Of a stretch of DNA of 64,000 bases, positions 37,052 to 44,700 are shown piece by piece. The position numbers and the translations under genes were made by a program. The number at the start of each line of letters is the position of its first letter. The stretch's first letter is position 1. The notes beneath the pieces were generated by a model, which was given only the letters and a program-made list of their open reading frames with translations, searched no databases and was not told the origin of the DNA. This DNA is from Halomonas sp. KAO (GTDB taxonomy: Bacteria > Pseudomonadota > Gammaproteobacteria > Pseudomonadales > Halomonadaceae), in contig NZ_JADNRL010000010.1 in the NCBI RefSeq assembly GCF_015595025.1, forward strand, positions 1-64,000, in the 5' to 3' direction.

Positions 37052-37462
37052 TCACAGCCGCTGCTCCACCCGCTCGAGTATCTGCCGGCTGACCCGGTTG
37101 ACCAGAGGCGTGGCGGCCTTGTTCACCGCCCTCTCCAGCAGCTTGCTGCGCAACGTATAGGTCAGGGTCAGGCTGACCTCGGTGCCCCCCTCGACCGGGC
37201 GCAGGCGATAGCGCCCCCGGTTCTCCACCCCATCCAGCGACTCCCAGGCCAACGCCTCCGGCGCGCGCCGCTCGGTGATCGCCACATCGAAGTGCCAGTC
37301 GCGCCCCACCGCATGTACATGCCAGCGGAAGCGGTCATCGCCCAGCGGTTCGATGCTGTGGATCAGGTCGGAGTAGTCGGCGAAGTCCTCGACGCGCTCC
37401 AGCAGCGCGAAGACCCGCTCCGGCGCCGCCGCGAGAATCGCACTGTGTTCGATGGTGGCCAT
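37052..37462 (-). CDS. SRPBCC/polyketide cyclase-like lipid-binding fold protein (CoQ10-binding type)
   Basis: The 136-residue protein has the helix-grip pattern of the START-like superfamily: AAAPERVFALLERVEDFADY at the start, a series of beta strands, then a long C-terminal helix (VNKAATPLVNRVSRQILERV). Related small proteins bind hydrophobic ligands. Ligand unknown. It is 60 bases from the beta-CASP gene on the same strand. Confidence 0.82.
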   Translation of the reverse strand: MATIEHSAILAAAPERVFALLERVEDFADYSDLIHSIEPLGDDRFRWHVHAVGRDWHFDVAITERRAPEALAWESLDGVENRGRYRLRPVEGGTEVSLTLTYTLRSKLLERAVNKAATPLVNRVSRQILERVEQRL

Positions 37463-37522
37463 GGCATGCTCCCTGCTACACGGTTCGACGAATCAACGAG
37501 GGCCTCGAGTATCGCAGCTCCC

Positions 37523-38956
37523 TCAGGGCTTTTGGAAATCCGCACCCAATGTCACCTCCAGCTCATGGCCCACCTGCGCCGCCCAGGCCAGCAGCGAGTC
37601 GCGCAGCGCCTGCTGGGCATGGCGCTCGCCATGCACCAGCCGAATATGGCGCGGCGGTCGACGCATGCGACGCACGAAGTTCAGTAGATCCCGGGCATCG
37701 GCATGGGCCGAGTAGCCCGTGACCGTCTCCACCCGGGCGCGAATATCGATGCGCTCGCCATCTAGCGTCACCCAGCCACCCCGGGGCCCATAGCGCTGGA
37801 TATCGCGGCCCGGCGTGCCTGCGCCCTGGTAACCGGTAAACAGCACGCAGTGGCGCGGGTCACCCAGCATGCGCTTGAGGTAGTTGACCACCCGCCCGCC
37901 ACTGACCATGCCGCTCGCCGCGATCACCACCGCCGGCCGGTGACTCTCGGCCAGATAGGCCACCGTACGCTCGTGCTCCTCATGCGAGCTAACGGTATAA
38001 AGGTTCTCAAAGCTGAGCGGATGGCGCCCGGCGCGCAGCCGGGCGTGGGCCTCGGCGTCCCACCAGGGCCTGAGCTCGCGATAGACCTCGGTAAAGCGCG
38101 CGGCCAGGGGCGAATCGACGATGATCTCCAGCTCACGCCAGCGCCGACTACCGGCCCGGTGGATCAGGGTCTCCATCTCGTAGAGCAGCTCCTGGGTTCG
38201 GCCGATGCTGAAGGCCGGGATCACCACCGTGCCGCCGTTGGTCAGTGCCCGATCGATGGCCGCCTTGAGCCTGTCGCGGCGTTGACGGCGATCCTCGTGG
38301 CGTCGGTCGCCGTAGGTGCTCTCCAGCACCAGGGCATCGCAGCCCCAGGGCGACCGCGGCGCCGGCAGCAGCGGTGCATAGGGTGCCCCCAGATCGCCGG
38401 AGAAGATGATGCGCTCAACCGCCCCGCTTTCACGGTCGAGCACATCCACCTCCACATAGCTGGAGCCGAGGATATGCCCCGCTCGCTGCAGCTTGACCCG
38501 CACCCGATGGCGGGCGTCGTCCACCAGGGTGTGCCACTCGTGATAGGCCAACGGCACCAGCCGCCCCTCCACCTCGCCCAGGAAGCGCTCGATCAATGCG
38601 CGATCGCGGGTGAAACCGATCTTCAAGGCATCCTCGATCACCAGCGGCAGCAGCCGTGCGGTGGGCACGGAACAGAGGATCGGCCCCGAGTACCCCGCCG
38701 CCAGCAGATAGGGCAGCCGGCCGATATGGTCGATATGCACATGGGTCACCACCAGCGCCAGCAGATCCTCGACGGGAAACGTGACCCTGAGCTGCTCGAA
38801 GCCATCGACACGATCGGCATCCTGGCCCTGGAACAGGCCGCAATCGACCAGCAACGCGCGATCCTTACTGATCTGCAGGCGATGACAGCTGCCGGTCACG
38901 CCACTGGCGCCGCCATGGTGAGAAATGGAGGGAAAGGTATCGAGAAATTCGCTCAT
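37523..38956 (-). CDS. Metallo-beta-lactamase/beta-CASP fold RNA-processing exonuclease-like protein
   Basis: The 477-residue protein has the metal motif THVHIDHIGRLPYL near residue 70, SGDLGAPYAPLL, LVLESTYGDRRHEDR near 210 and the beta-CASP and RMMBL-like C-terminus ending in GYSAHADARDLL and LVHGERHAQQALR. This matches the CPSF/YsnA-like mRNA 3'-end and exonuclease group common in proteobacteria. The RNA target is unknown. It may be transcribed together with the downstream SRPBCC gene. Confidence 0.9.
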   Translation of the reverse strand: MSEFLDTFPSISHHGGASGVTGSCHRLQISKDRALLVDCGLFQGQDADRVDGFEQLRVTFPVEDLLALVVTHVHIDHIGRLPYLLAAGYSGPILCSVPTARLLPLVIEDALKIGFTRDRALIERFLGEVEGRLVPLAYHEWHTLVDDARHRVRVKLQRAGHILGSSYVEVDVLDRESGAVERIIFSGDLGAPYAPLLPAPRSPWGCDALVLESTYGDRRHEDRRQRRDRLKAAIDRALTNGGTVVIPAFSIGRTQELLYEMETLIHRAGSRRWRELEIIVDSPLAARFTEVYRELRPWWDAEAHARLRAGRHPLSFENLYTVSSHEEHERTVAYLAESHRPAVVIAASGMVSGGRVVNYLKRMLGDPRHCVLFTGYQGAGTPGRDIQRYGPRGGWVTLDGERIDIRARVETVTGYSAHADARDLLNFVRRMRRPPRHIRLVHGERHAQQALRDSLLAWAAQVGHELEVTLGADFQKP

Positions 38957-39101
38957 GGGTGGGCCTCCCTGCCGGTCACGTTAACGACAGTGTAGGCGTG
39001 CCGCTTCATTCCGGCTGGTCACCCCAGGCGGCAGGTCCGGCGCAAGCTGTCTACGCTGTGTAAATATGCCTTGTAAAGAAGTGTCAACGCGGAGAGACGC
39101 G

Positions 39102-39941
39102 ATGCGCCCTAACCGGTATGGAGTTCTAACGACAGCACTTGCCGGCCTGCTGCTGGTCGCCGGCAGCGTGCAGGCTGCGGAGGCGGTGCTGGTCAACGGC
39201 GCGACCCAGGGCCAGGGCACGCTGCGCTCGCGCAGCGGGGAGTGCTTCGCCATCACGCCGCAGCATGTGGTGGGGTTGGGAGGGGTGGGGCTGACCGTCA
39301 TCAACGCCGAGCGTGTCCGGGCGCCGGCGCAGCATCTCGGCGACTACGGTGACGATATTGCCCTGCTTCGCGTCGACGCCAGGGGGCGCATGACCTGCGG
39401 CGCCACCTGGCCGAGGAGCGAGCCGCTTGACGAGCTCCTCGAGGAAGCGGTGCGCCTGGGCCGCCAGGGCACGCTGCTGCGCGTGCGCCCCACCGGCGGT
39501 GTCGAGTCCCATGCGGTGCGCTTCACCGCCCTCGAGCCGCGCCATGTGGAGGTCGTCCTGATCACACACAACAGCGAGGCCTTCCAGGGCATCAGCGGCT
39601 CCCGCCTGCTGCTCGAGGGTCGCCCGGTGGGCATGGTGCTGGAAACCATTCAGGACACCATTCGTGTCTATCGCCAGGACGCCTTGAATCGCCGCCTCGA
39701 GGGGGCCTTCCCCGTGAATATGGGGCCGATCCCCGCCGGCGACCTTCCCCTGGAGCCTCGCAGCGGACGAGTGGTGGTAACGACCCGGACCACGGTCCGT
39801 GAGTCGCCCACCCCGTTTGCCAGGGCGATCCGGCGCCTGGAGATCGGCCAGAGCATCGAACTGCTGGGCAAGGTGAAGGGGCGCCCCTGGTGGCAGACCG
39901 CCGAGGGCTATGTGCGGGTCGCCCATACCGCGCCCCCCTAG
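39102..39941 (+). CDS. Secreted trypsin-like protein with C-terminal SH3 domain
   Basis: The 279-residue protein has a signal peptide (GVLTTALAGLLLVAGSVQA). The middle fits a trypsin-like fold with candidate triad His55 (ITPQHVVG), Asp85 (GDDIALLRV) and Ser165 (QGISGSRLL). The Ser motif lacks the classical GDSGG. Residues about 215-279 form a bacterial SH3-like domain (VRESPTPFARAIRRLEIGQS and WWQTAEGYVRV). GGAG precedes the ATG. It heads a forward cluster with three uncharacterised envelope genes. Confidence 0.7.
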   Translation: MRPNRYGVLTTALAGLLLVAGSVQAAEAVLVNGATQGQGTLRSRSGECFAITPQHVVGLGGVGLTVINAERVRAPAQHLGDYGDDIALLRVDARGRMTCGATWPRSEPLDELLEEAVRLGRQGTLLRVRPTGGVESHAVRFTALEPRHVEVVLITHNSEAFQGISGSRLLLEGRPVGMVLETIQDTIRVYRQDALNRRLEGAFPVNMGPIPAGDLPLEPRSGRVVVTTRTTVRESPTPFARAIRRLEIGQSIELLGKVKGRPWWQTAEGYVRVAHTAPP

Positions 39942-40052
39942 CCGCGCTCTAGCCATGATCAATCTAGCCATGACCCAGCCAGCCATGCCCAAACCTGGCC
40001 GACCCGTGCCATACCGTACCGTGTATCGATCATCCCCATAAGGAGACTCCAT

Positions 40053-40751
40053 ATGCCCACCAAGCCCCTTGCCACGCGGTTGCCGCGCCTGAGCTCTCTC
40101 GCTCCCCAGGCCTTGGCACTGGCCTTGCCCCTGGTCTTGGCCCTGACGGGCGGCGTCGCCCCCGCCCTGGCCTTCGACCAGAATCGCTTCGAGGCCGCCC
40201 AGGAGCGCGCCGCCCTGCTCGACCAGGTGCGCAACCTGCTGGCCGACGAGAGCGCCTCGGTGCGGCTCGCCGTCTTCGAGGAGGTGATGAAGGATGACGA
40301 CCCTGTGCTGCGCAGCATGGCGCTGGAGGCCGCCTTCAGCGGTGACGACGAACGGCTGCATACCGCCGGCCTTCGCCAGCTGCTCAAGGAGCGCGACTTC
40401 CTGGCCGTGGAGCTGATCGAGCCCATGGATCCCAGCCAGCCCCAGGCCTACACCTACAACATCTGGCGCGAACTGATGCTGACGGACCTGAGCATCGACA
40501 CCGGCACGGATCAGGTAAGCGGCAAGTTCAACAGCGCCAACAGCGGGGGCCGCTTCACCGGCCAGCTGACGCGCGGTGGCTGGCGCCTGCAGCTGAAAAG
40601 CGGCCACTACAATTGCCATCTGACGCTGACCGAACTTGGCGGCGTCGATCTGATGGGGTCGCTGAACTGCGCCATTACCTCACGCACCGCCGGTGACGAC
40701 TATGCCGGCGGCAACCGCGCTGCCCTGCCCTTCAGGATTAGACTCTCATGA
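40053..40751 (+). CDS. Secreted protein of unknown function (envelope cluster gene 2)
   Basis: The 232-residue protein starts at an ATG with AAGGAG upstream. The signal peptide is LALALPLVLALTGGVAPALA. The first half of the mature part is helical and resembles a degenerate HEAT-type repeat (LLADESASVRLAVFEEVMKD, then DPVLRSMALEAAF). The second half looks like beta sandwich (TGTDQVSGKFNSANSGGRFT) and contains a Cys pair. No family recognised. Stop overlaps the next start. Confidence 0.7.
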   Translation: MPTKPLATRLPRLSSLAPQALALALPLVLALTGGVAPALAFDQNRFEAAQERAALLDQVRNLLADESASVRLAVFEEVMKDDDPVLRSMALEAAFSGDDERLHTAGLRQLLKERDFLAVELIEPMDPSQPQAYTYNIWRELMLTDLSIDTGTDQVSGKFNSANSGGRFTGQLTRGGWRLQLKSGHYNCHLTLTELGGVDLMGSLNCAITSRTAGDDYAGGNRAALPFRIRLS

Positions 40752-41605
40752 ACCGCTCGGCCATTGGACGCATCCTGATCTGTGGCGGAGTGATGCTGGC
40801 TGGGGCGACGCTAGACGGGGCGACGCTCGGCGGCCTTTTCCACTCTTCCCCCGTGCACGCCCAGCCGAGCGCCTCGCAAGAGAGCCTGGCGCTGACGGCC
40901 ACCATTCTTAACGAAGGGTATGAACCCGCTGTCGATGTCTCCGGTACCACGCTCAAGGGGGTGATGGTGGAGCCCAGCGGCCACCCCGACGGCCAGGCCG
41001 AACACCAGCACCTCTATCTCTGGCTGCCCCGTCAGCTGGAGACACGCGACAAGCGCCTCTGCCTCTCGCTCAACTCCCGGGATGGCCAATACGTCAGCCA
41101 GCTGGAGGTGCTGCTGGAGAGCGGCCCGGCTCTGAGTTCGCCTCTCGAGGCCGATACCGTGTTGCGTGCCGACTTCACCACGACCAAGCCCGAGTACTAC
41201 ACCCGCTACGCCGATACACCCCCGCCCCACCGCCTGGCGGTGCTCGCCGAGCTCAAGGCCGACTGCAACCCCGCCACACCACGCGATGCCGTGGTAGTGG
41301 CCGGATGGCAGCCCTATGCGGCACCGCCCGAGACGCTAAGTGTGCTGGTCAATGCCGGCCGGCTGGAGGCGCTGCTGGCGGTATGGCTGGAGAACAACCT
41401 CGGCAACCAGCAGCAGCAGGGCCTCCGCTGCGCCCCCATCGAGGCCGCGTCGCGCATCGCCTACGACACCGCCTGTGAGTTACGCCTGAGTAGCCTGGGC
41501 AAATATGGTCGGCTGCTTCTCGACGATCCCAGCAGGCTGCCCTCCATCATCCTGCGCCGCGGCGGCAGTGTGGCGGCGGCGGTACCACTGGATATCCAGC
41601 TATGA
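40748..41605 (+). CDS. Secreted protein of unknown function (envelope cluster gene 3)
   Basis: The 285-residue protein begins within the stop of the previous gene (ATGA). The N-terminus has an apparent signal peptide (ILICGGVMLAGATLDG, with likely cleavage near HAQPSA). The remainder is predicted beta-rich with several cysteines (KRLCLSLNSR, LKADCNPATP, GLRCAPIEA, DTACELRLS). No known domain was recognised. It overlaps the following gene by four bases, so it is translationally coupled on both sides. Confidence 0.7.
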   Translation: MNRSAIGRILICGGVMLAGATLDGATLGGLFHSSPVHAQPSASQESLALTATILNEGYEPAVDVSGTTLKGVMVEPSGHPDGQAEHQHLYLWLPRQLETRDKRLCLSLNSRDGQYVSQLEVLLESGPALSSPLEADTVLRADFTTTKPEYYTRYADTPPPHRLAVLAELKADCNPATPRDAVVVAGWQPYAAPPETLSVLVNAGRLEALLAVWLENNLGNQQQQGLRCAPIEAASRIAYDTACELRLSSLGKYGRLLLDDPSRLPSIILRRGGSVAAAVPLDIQL

Positions 41606-42726
41606 GCGGTACGCCCTCGCCTCGGGGCGGTGGGCACGGCCTGTCGAATGCCTTGCTGGGCAACCAGCTGGCCGACCGCCCCATCGGTCAGATCCTGCTG
41701 GCCCTGGCCGCCACCCTGGCTGCCATGCCGCTGATCCTGCAGCTGTTAACTGAGTCGCTCGAGCGCCCCTACGCCTTCTATATCAACGCCAACAGCGAAG
41801 CCCTGCGGCTGACCACCCAGGAGAATGCCGCGGCCAGCTGGTTTCTCGAGAGCGCCGTCATACGAGAGCGGGCCGAGACGCTGCCCGATCCCACGGCTCC
41901 CATTATCCTTCACGACTCGCAGGCCACGGCACCACAGCCCTTTCACGGCTGCCTGGAGATCGGCCCCCATGCCGAGGTAACCCTGCGCCGCCAGGGCAGC
42001 GGCGCGCTGATGGTCAGCATCGAGGGGCTCCCGATCGAGCAACGCCAGGCGACGCCCGCCGTAGTGCTGCGCCCGCTGATACAACTGCCGGATGGCAGTT
42101 CTGACATCCAGTGTGCTCACTCCCACGCTCAGGGCATGCAGGCGCTGCAACGGATCACCCTGGAAGCCGCTATCGGCGACCAGCCCCTCAATGGCACCCT
42201 GCGAGGGCGTGGCAGGATCGGTGACGACCCCTACTTCAGCAGCATGGCCCAGTCGCCGCCGCTGCTGCGCGGCGGCGAGGTGATCGCGATGGGACGCCGG
42301 CTGTTCTCGGAGCGTGCCTATACGCTGATGGAGGCGCCGCTGCATCTCGGCGATACGCTGAGTGTTCTCGACTCGACGAAGCCGGAGGATGAGTCGACGC
42401 TGATGACCTGCCTGTTCTCCGTCGCGGGGGGCGACACGGAGGTCGGCGGTATCGACCTCTCCTGCCATGCCAATGGCCAGGCTCTCTCCATCCTCCGCTA
42501 TGGCGACCGCAGCCGTGACAGCCTGGCGCCGCGCCCCTGGGACGTGCTGATCAACGAACCCAGCATGCAGGTCGTGCTGCCCCTGGCGATTACCGGCCTG
42601 TTCGTGTTCGCCCTGCGGCTGCTGGATGGCTGCTACCCCAGGCTCTGTCGCCGCCTTGGGCACGCCCGCAATAGCGAAAAGACCGACAAGATCGAAAAAA
42701 GCGGCAAAGAAAACGCCCAAAGCTAA
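41602..42726 (+). CDS. Bitopic membrane protein of unknown function (envelope cluster gene 4)
   Basis: The 374-residue protein has a membrane helix near residues 28-48 (ILLALAATLAAMPLILQLL) and a second near 325-345 (VVLPLAITGLFVFALRLL), leaving a periplasmic region of about 270 residues between them. The C-terminus is charged (EKTDKIEKSGKENAQS). Its periplasmic part shares the general style of gene 3 (Cys-containing, beta-rich). No family recognised. It is last in the cluster, followed by a strong hairpin. Confidence 0.7.
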   Translation: MSGTPSPRGGGHGLSNALLGNQLADRPIGQILLALAATLAAMPLILQLLTESLERPYAFYINANSEALRLTTQENAAASWFLESAVIRERAETLPDPTAPIILHDSQATAPQPFHGCLEIGPHAEVTLRRQGSGALMVSIEGLPIEQRQATPAVVLRPLIQLPDGSSDIQCAHSHAQGMQALQRITLEAAIGDQPLNGTLRGRGRIGDDPYFSSMAQSPPLLRGGEVIAMGRRLFSERAYTLMEAPLHLGDTLSVLDSTKPEDESTLMTCLFSVAGGDTEVGGIDLSCHANGQALSILRYGDRSRDSLAPRPWDVLINEPSMQVVLPLAITGLFVFALRLLDGCYPRLCRRLGHARNSEKTDKIEKSGKENAQS

Positions 42727-42732
42727 GACGAC

Positions 42733-42766
42733 AGCAGGCCGCCGATCCTGGGATCGGCGGCCTGCT
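42733..42766. terminator. Bidirectional terminator between envelope cluster and phasin gene
   Basis: A perfect 15-base stem (AGCAGGCCGCCGATC/GATCGGCGGCCTGCT) with loop CTGG lies between convergent genes, with a short A/T-rich flank on the left. Confidence 0.75.
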
Positions 42767-42832
42767 GGGTCTTGCCGGGGGCTCGTTATCAGAGGCGGCT
42801 ATGGCGCCCTGGCAACGAGTCCTGCATCGAGC

Positions 42833-43282
42833 TTACTTGCCGCTCTTGGCAGACGCTTCCTTGCCAGACTTGCTGGTGGCGGAAGCGGTGGCCTTCTCGG
42901 CGCTTTCCTGAACCTGCTGAAGGCTCTCCTGGGCCTTCGTGACGCCGCCCTCGGTCAGCTTCTGACTCTCCTGCACGAACTCCTGCTGCAGGGCCACGAC
43001 CTTCTCGGCGTCGCCCTTCAGGCGCTCGGTCAGCTGCTTGGCGACGTCCTGCTGGCCTTCGACGTAGCTCTTCAAGCCTTCGGCGTCCTTGACCTCGGTC
43101 AGGCGACGCAGCTGCGCCAGATTGAGGTCGGTGTAGGCCCTGGTCGCCTCAAGCTGGGCGTTGACCAGCTTTTCGGTGTAATCGACGGAAAGGGCTGCGA
43201 AGGCACGGGCCGAGGCGAAGAACAGGGAGTCGATCTGGGCGGTATCGAACTGCTTGGTATCGAAAGAAAACGCGTTGGTCAT
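42833..43282 (-). CDS. Phasin family protein (PHA granule-associated)
   Basis: The 149-residue amphipathic helical protein begins MTNAFSFDTKQFDTAQIDSL with AGGAGG upstream of the ATG at 43282. The central part, rich in Ala, Gln and Leu heptads, and the Lys/Ser/Ala-rich tail (ATASATSKSGKEASAKSGK) are typical of phasins that coat polyhydroxyalkanoate granules. It implies PHA storage, common in Halomonas. No other pha genes are in the window. Confidence 0.85.
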   Translation of the reverse strand: MTNAFSFDTKQFDTAQIDSLFFASARAFAALSVDYTEKLVNAQLEATRAYTDLNLAQLRRLTEVKDAEGLKSYVEGQQDVAKQLTERLKGDAEKVVALQQEFVQESQKLTEGGVTKAQESLQQVQESAEKATASATSKSGKEASAKSGK

Positions 43283-43544
43283 CTTGGAACCTCCTGGTTC
43301 AGTGGCTATGAACGGAGCCTCTCGCTTGAAGGTTCCGCTCTGATGCACTGCAACAATAGCAAGCTTTTTTGTGCAGCGCAACATCACGAAGGTATGGAAA
43401 GGCACAGAGCCAAGCTACTCCCCAGAAATCGATCCATCGTCAATGTGAGATTTCCGCTACGTGTCGACTCCCGGATGATCAAATCGCCTATAGAAGCTAT
43501 CCTATGCTAGCCGCGAGGGAGCTTCTTCAGCAGTTCATCAGGGA

Positions 43545-43830
43545 ACGAGTTTATGGACGTAAGCTGCAAGGCCCATGGCATCGACCATCGCCTGATCAAG
43601 CCGGGAAGGCCGCATACGACGGTATGGTGGAGCGGTTCAACGGCCGCATCAGCGACGTGCTGGCGACCCGGCGCTATACCTCAGGCGAGGACCTGGAGTA
43701 GACGCTCAAGCGCTGCGCTTAGCTGTACAATCACCACATCCCTCCGTAGGCGTTGCATCATCAATCACCGATTGCAGCGATGAAGGAATGGCAGGTAAAG
43801 CGGCCCCGGAGTTATTCACCAAGCGGGTTG
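43545..43830 (+). pseudogene. Decayed IS481-family transposase, C-terminal part
   Basis: The conceptual translation, read across frameshifts and stops, gives pieces HGIDHRLIKPG, MVERFNGRISDVLATRRYTS, GEDLE-stop-TLKRCA-stop-LYNHH and MKEWQVKRP. Together they match the C-terminal DDE region of IS481 transposases. At least one frameshift (between KPGRPHT and MVERF) and two or three internal stops show it is dead. No intact terminal repeats were identified. Confidence 0.8.
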
Positions 43831-43866
43831 TCAATCACACGGGACCCGACAAATAGTGTAAGACGC

Positions 43867-43894
43867 CAGTGGCCGGCAACTATGCCGGCCACTG
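43867..43894. terminator. Strong hairpin downstream of pilA
   Basis: The 11-base perfect stem CAGTGGCCGGC/GCCGGCCACTG is followed on the plus strand by ATTATTTTAATTTTTTT. It terminates plus-strand transcription and may also serve pilA on the other strand. Confidence 0.75.
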
Positions 43895-43937
43895 ATTATT
43901 TTAATTTTTTTAGAAAACAAATCACACTACCTGATTA

Positions 43938-44315
43938 TCACTCAGGTATACTACAATTACCATTTTCAAGATCACAGGAAATGGTCGCATCCCCAGTAGT
44001 ACCATCATCGGCAGTCCAAGTAGCGGCATTTATATCACTATTGTCCAATGTAAAATTGGCGCAAGCAGAATCTGGAACAGCAATACTTGTGGGATCTTCG
44101 CTCGGATCTTGCAGATCAACTGCATAAAGTTTAGCGTATGCAGAGGCTTCTGCCAAACAAGCATTGTTAGCTGCACGAGTTGTGTAATTATTATATTGTG
44201 GAATCGCAATCGCTGCCAAGATCCCAATAATCGCCACCACAATCAGCAGCTCGATCAGGGTAAAGCCCCCCTGAGCCTTGTTGAGCCGTGCCTTCTTCAT
44301 CAACATTTGCTTCAT
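43938..44315 (-). CDS. pilA: Type IV major pilin (PilA-like)
   Basis: The 125-residue prepilin has the PilD cleavage and methylation motif [20 protein letters not shown], and a Cys pair near the C-terminus ([13 protein letters not shown]) that would form the D-loop disulfide. An additional Cys pair (ACLAEA and DSACANF) is present. The start is 44315 or the ATG three codons on (44306). The gene is clearly more AT-rich than its neighbours, suggesting allele exchange. It is divergent from pilBCD, as in many pil clusters. Confidence 0.93.
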   Translation of the reverse strand: MKQMLMKKARLNKAQGGFTLIELLIVVAIIGILAAIAIPQYNNYTTRAANNACLAEASAYAKLYAVDLQDPSEDPTSIAVPDSACANFTLDNSDINAATWTADDGTTGDATISCDLENGNCSIPE

Positions 44316-44700
44316 TCCTTACCCCTTGCTTGCCGTTCCGCCGTGGCGCCTGTGGCATGAGCCTGCCGTGCTGCCCGTGCGGCGTTGGTTTCGATGGCTT
44401 GGAGGGGATTGTTCCCCCACCGTTTCCACCAGGATCAGATGTCTCATCCTTGGATGATGGTTACATTAATTTACGCTTTGCAACCTTGCAAGGATTATTG
44501 TAGGTCAGAATCGTCTAAGTATCATAACTCTAATGCTCACCAGAGTGCAGAACTCAGGCTGCACTGACAAGGCCCCTGGCGGCCCCACGCACCCGGTCGA
44601 TGGGTGGGCGCGAGGGGTGCGAACGGCTAGAATGGTATGAGTTGCGCCATCCCAGTGTGGCTATAGAGGTAAGCCACACACCCCACAGCCGCGAGACGCC
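44316..44700. promoter_or_regulatory. Divergent intergenic region pilA / pilB
   Basis: A 385-base gap without a gene. It contains the candidate pilA promoter at 44463-44491 and, 21 bases before pilB, a hairpin (GTGTGGCT at 44655-44662, AGCCACAC at 44672-44679) that would lie in the pilB leader. No convincing sigma-54 site was found on either strand. Confidence 0.5.
44463..44491 (-). promoter_or_regulatory. Candidate sigma-70 promoter of pilA
   Basis: On the minus strand TTGCAA (44491-44486) is separated by 17 bases from TAATGT (44468-44463), near-consensus -35 and -10 boxes in an AT-rich stretch. This places transcription start about 140 bases before the pilA start. Confidence 0.35.

Noticed and set aside
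44640..44700. Sigma-54 promoter before pilB (TGGTATGAGTTGC)
   Set aside because: Only eight bases separate GG and GC, not the required ten.
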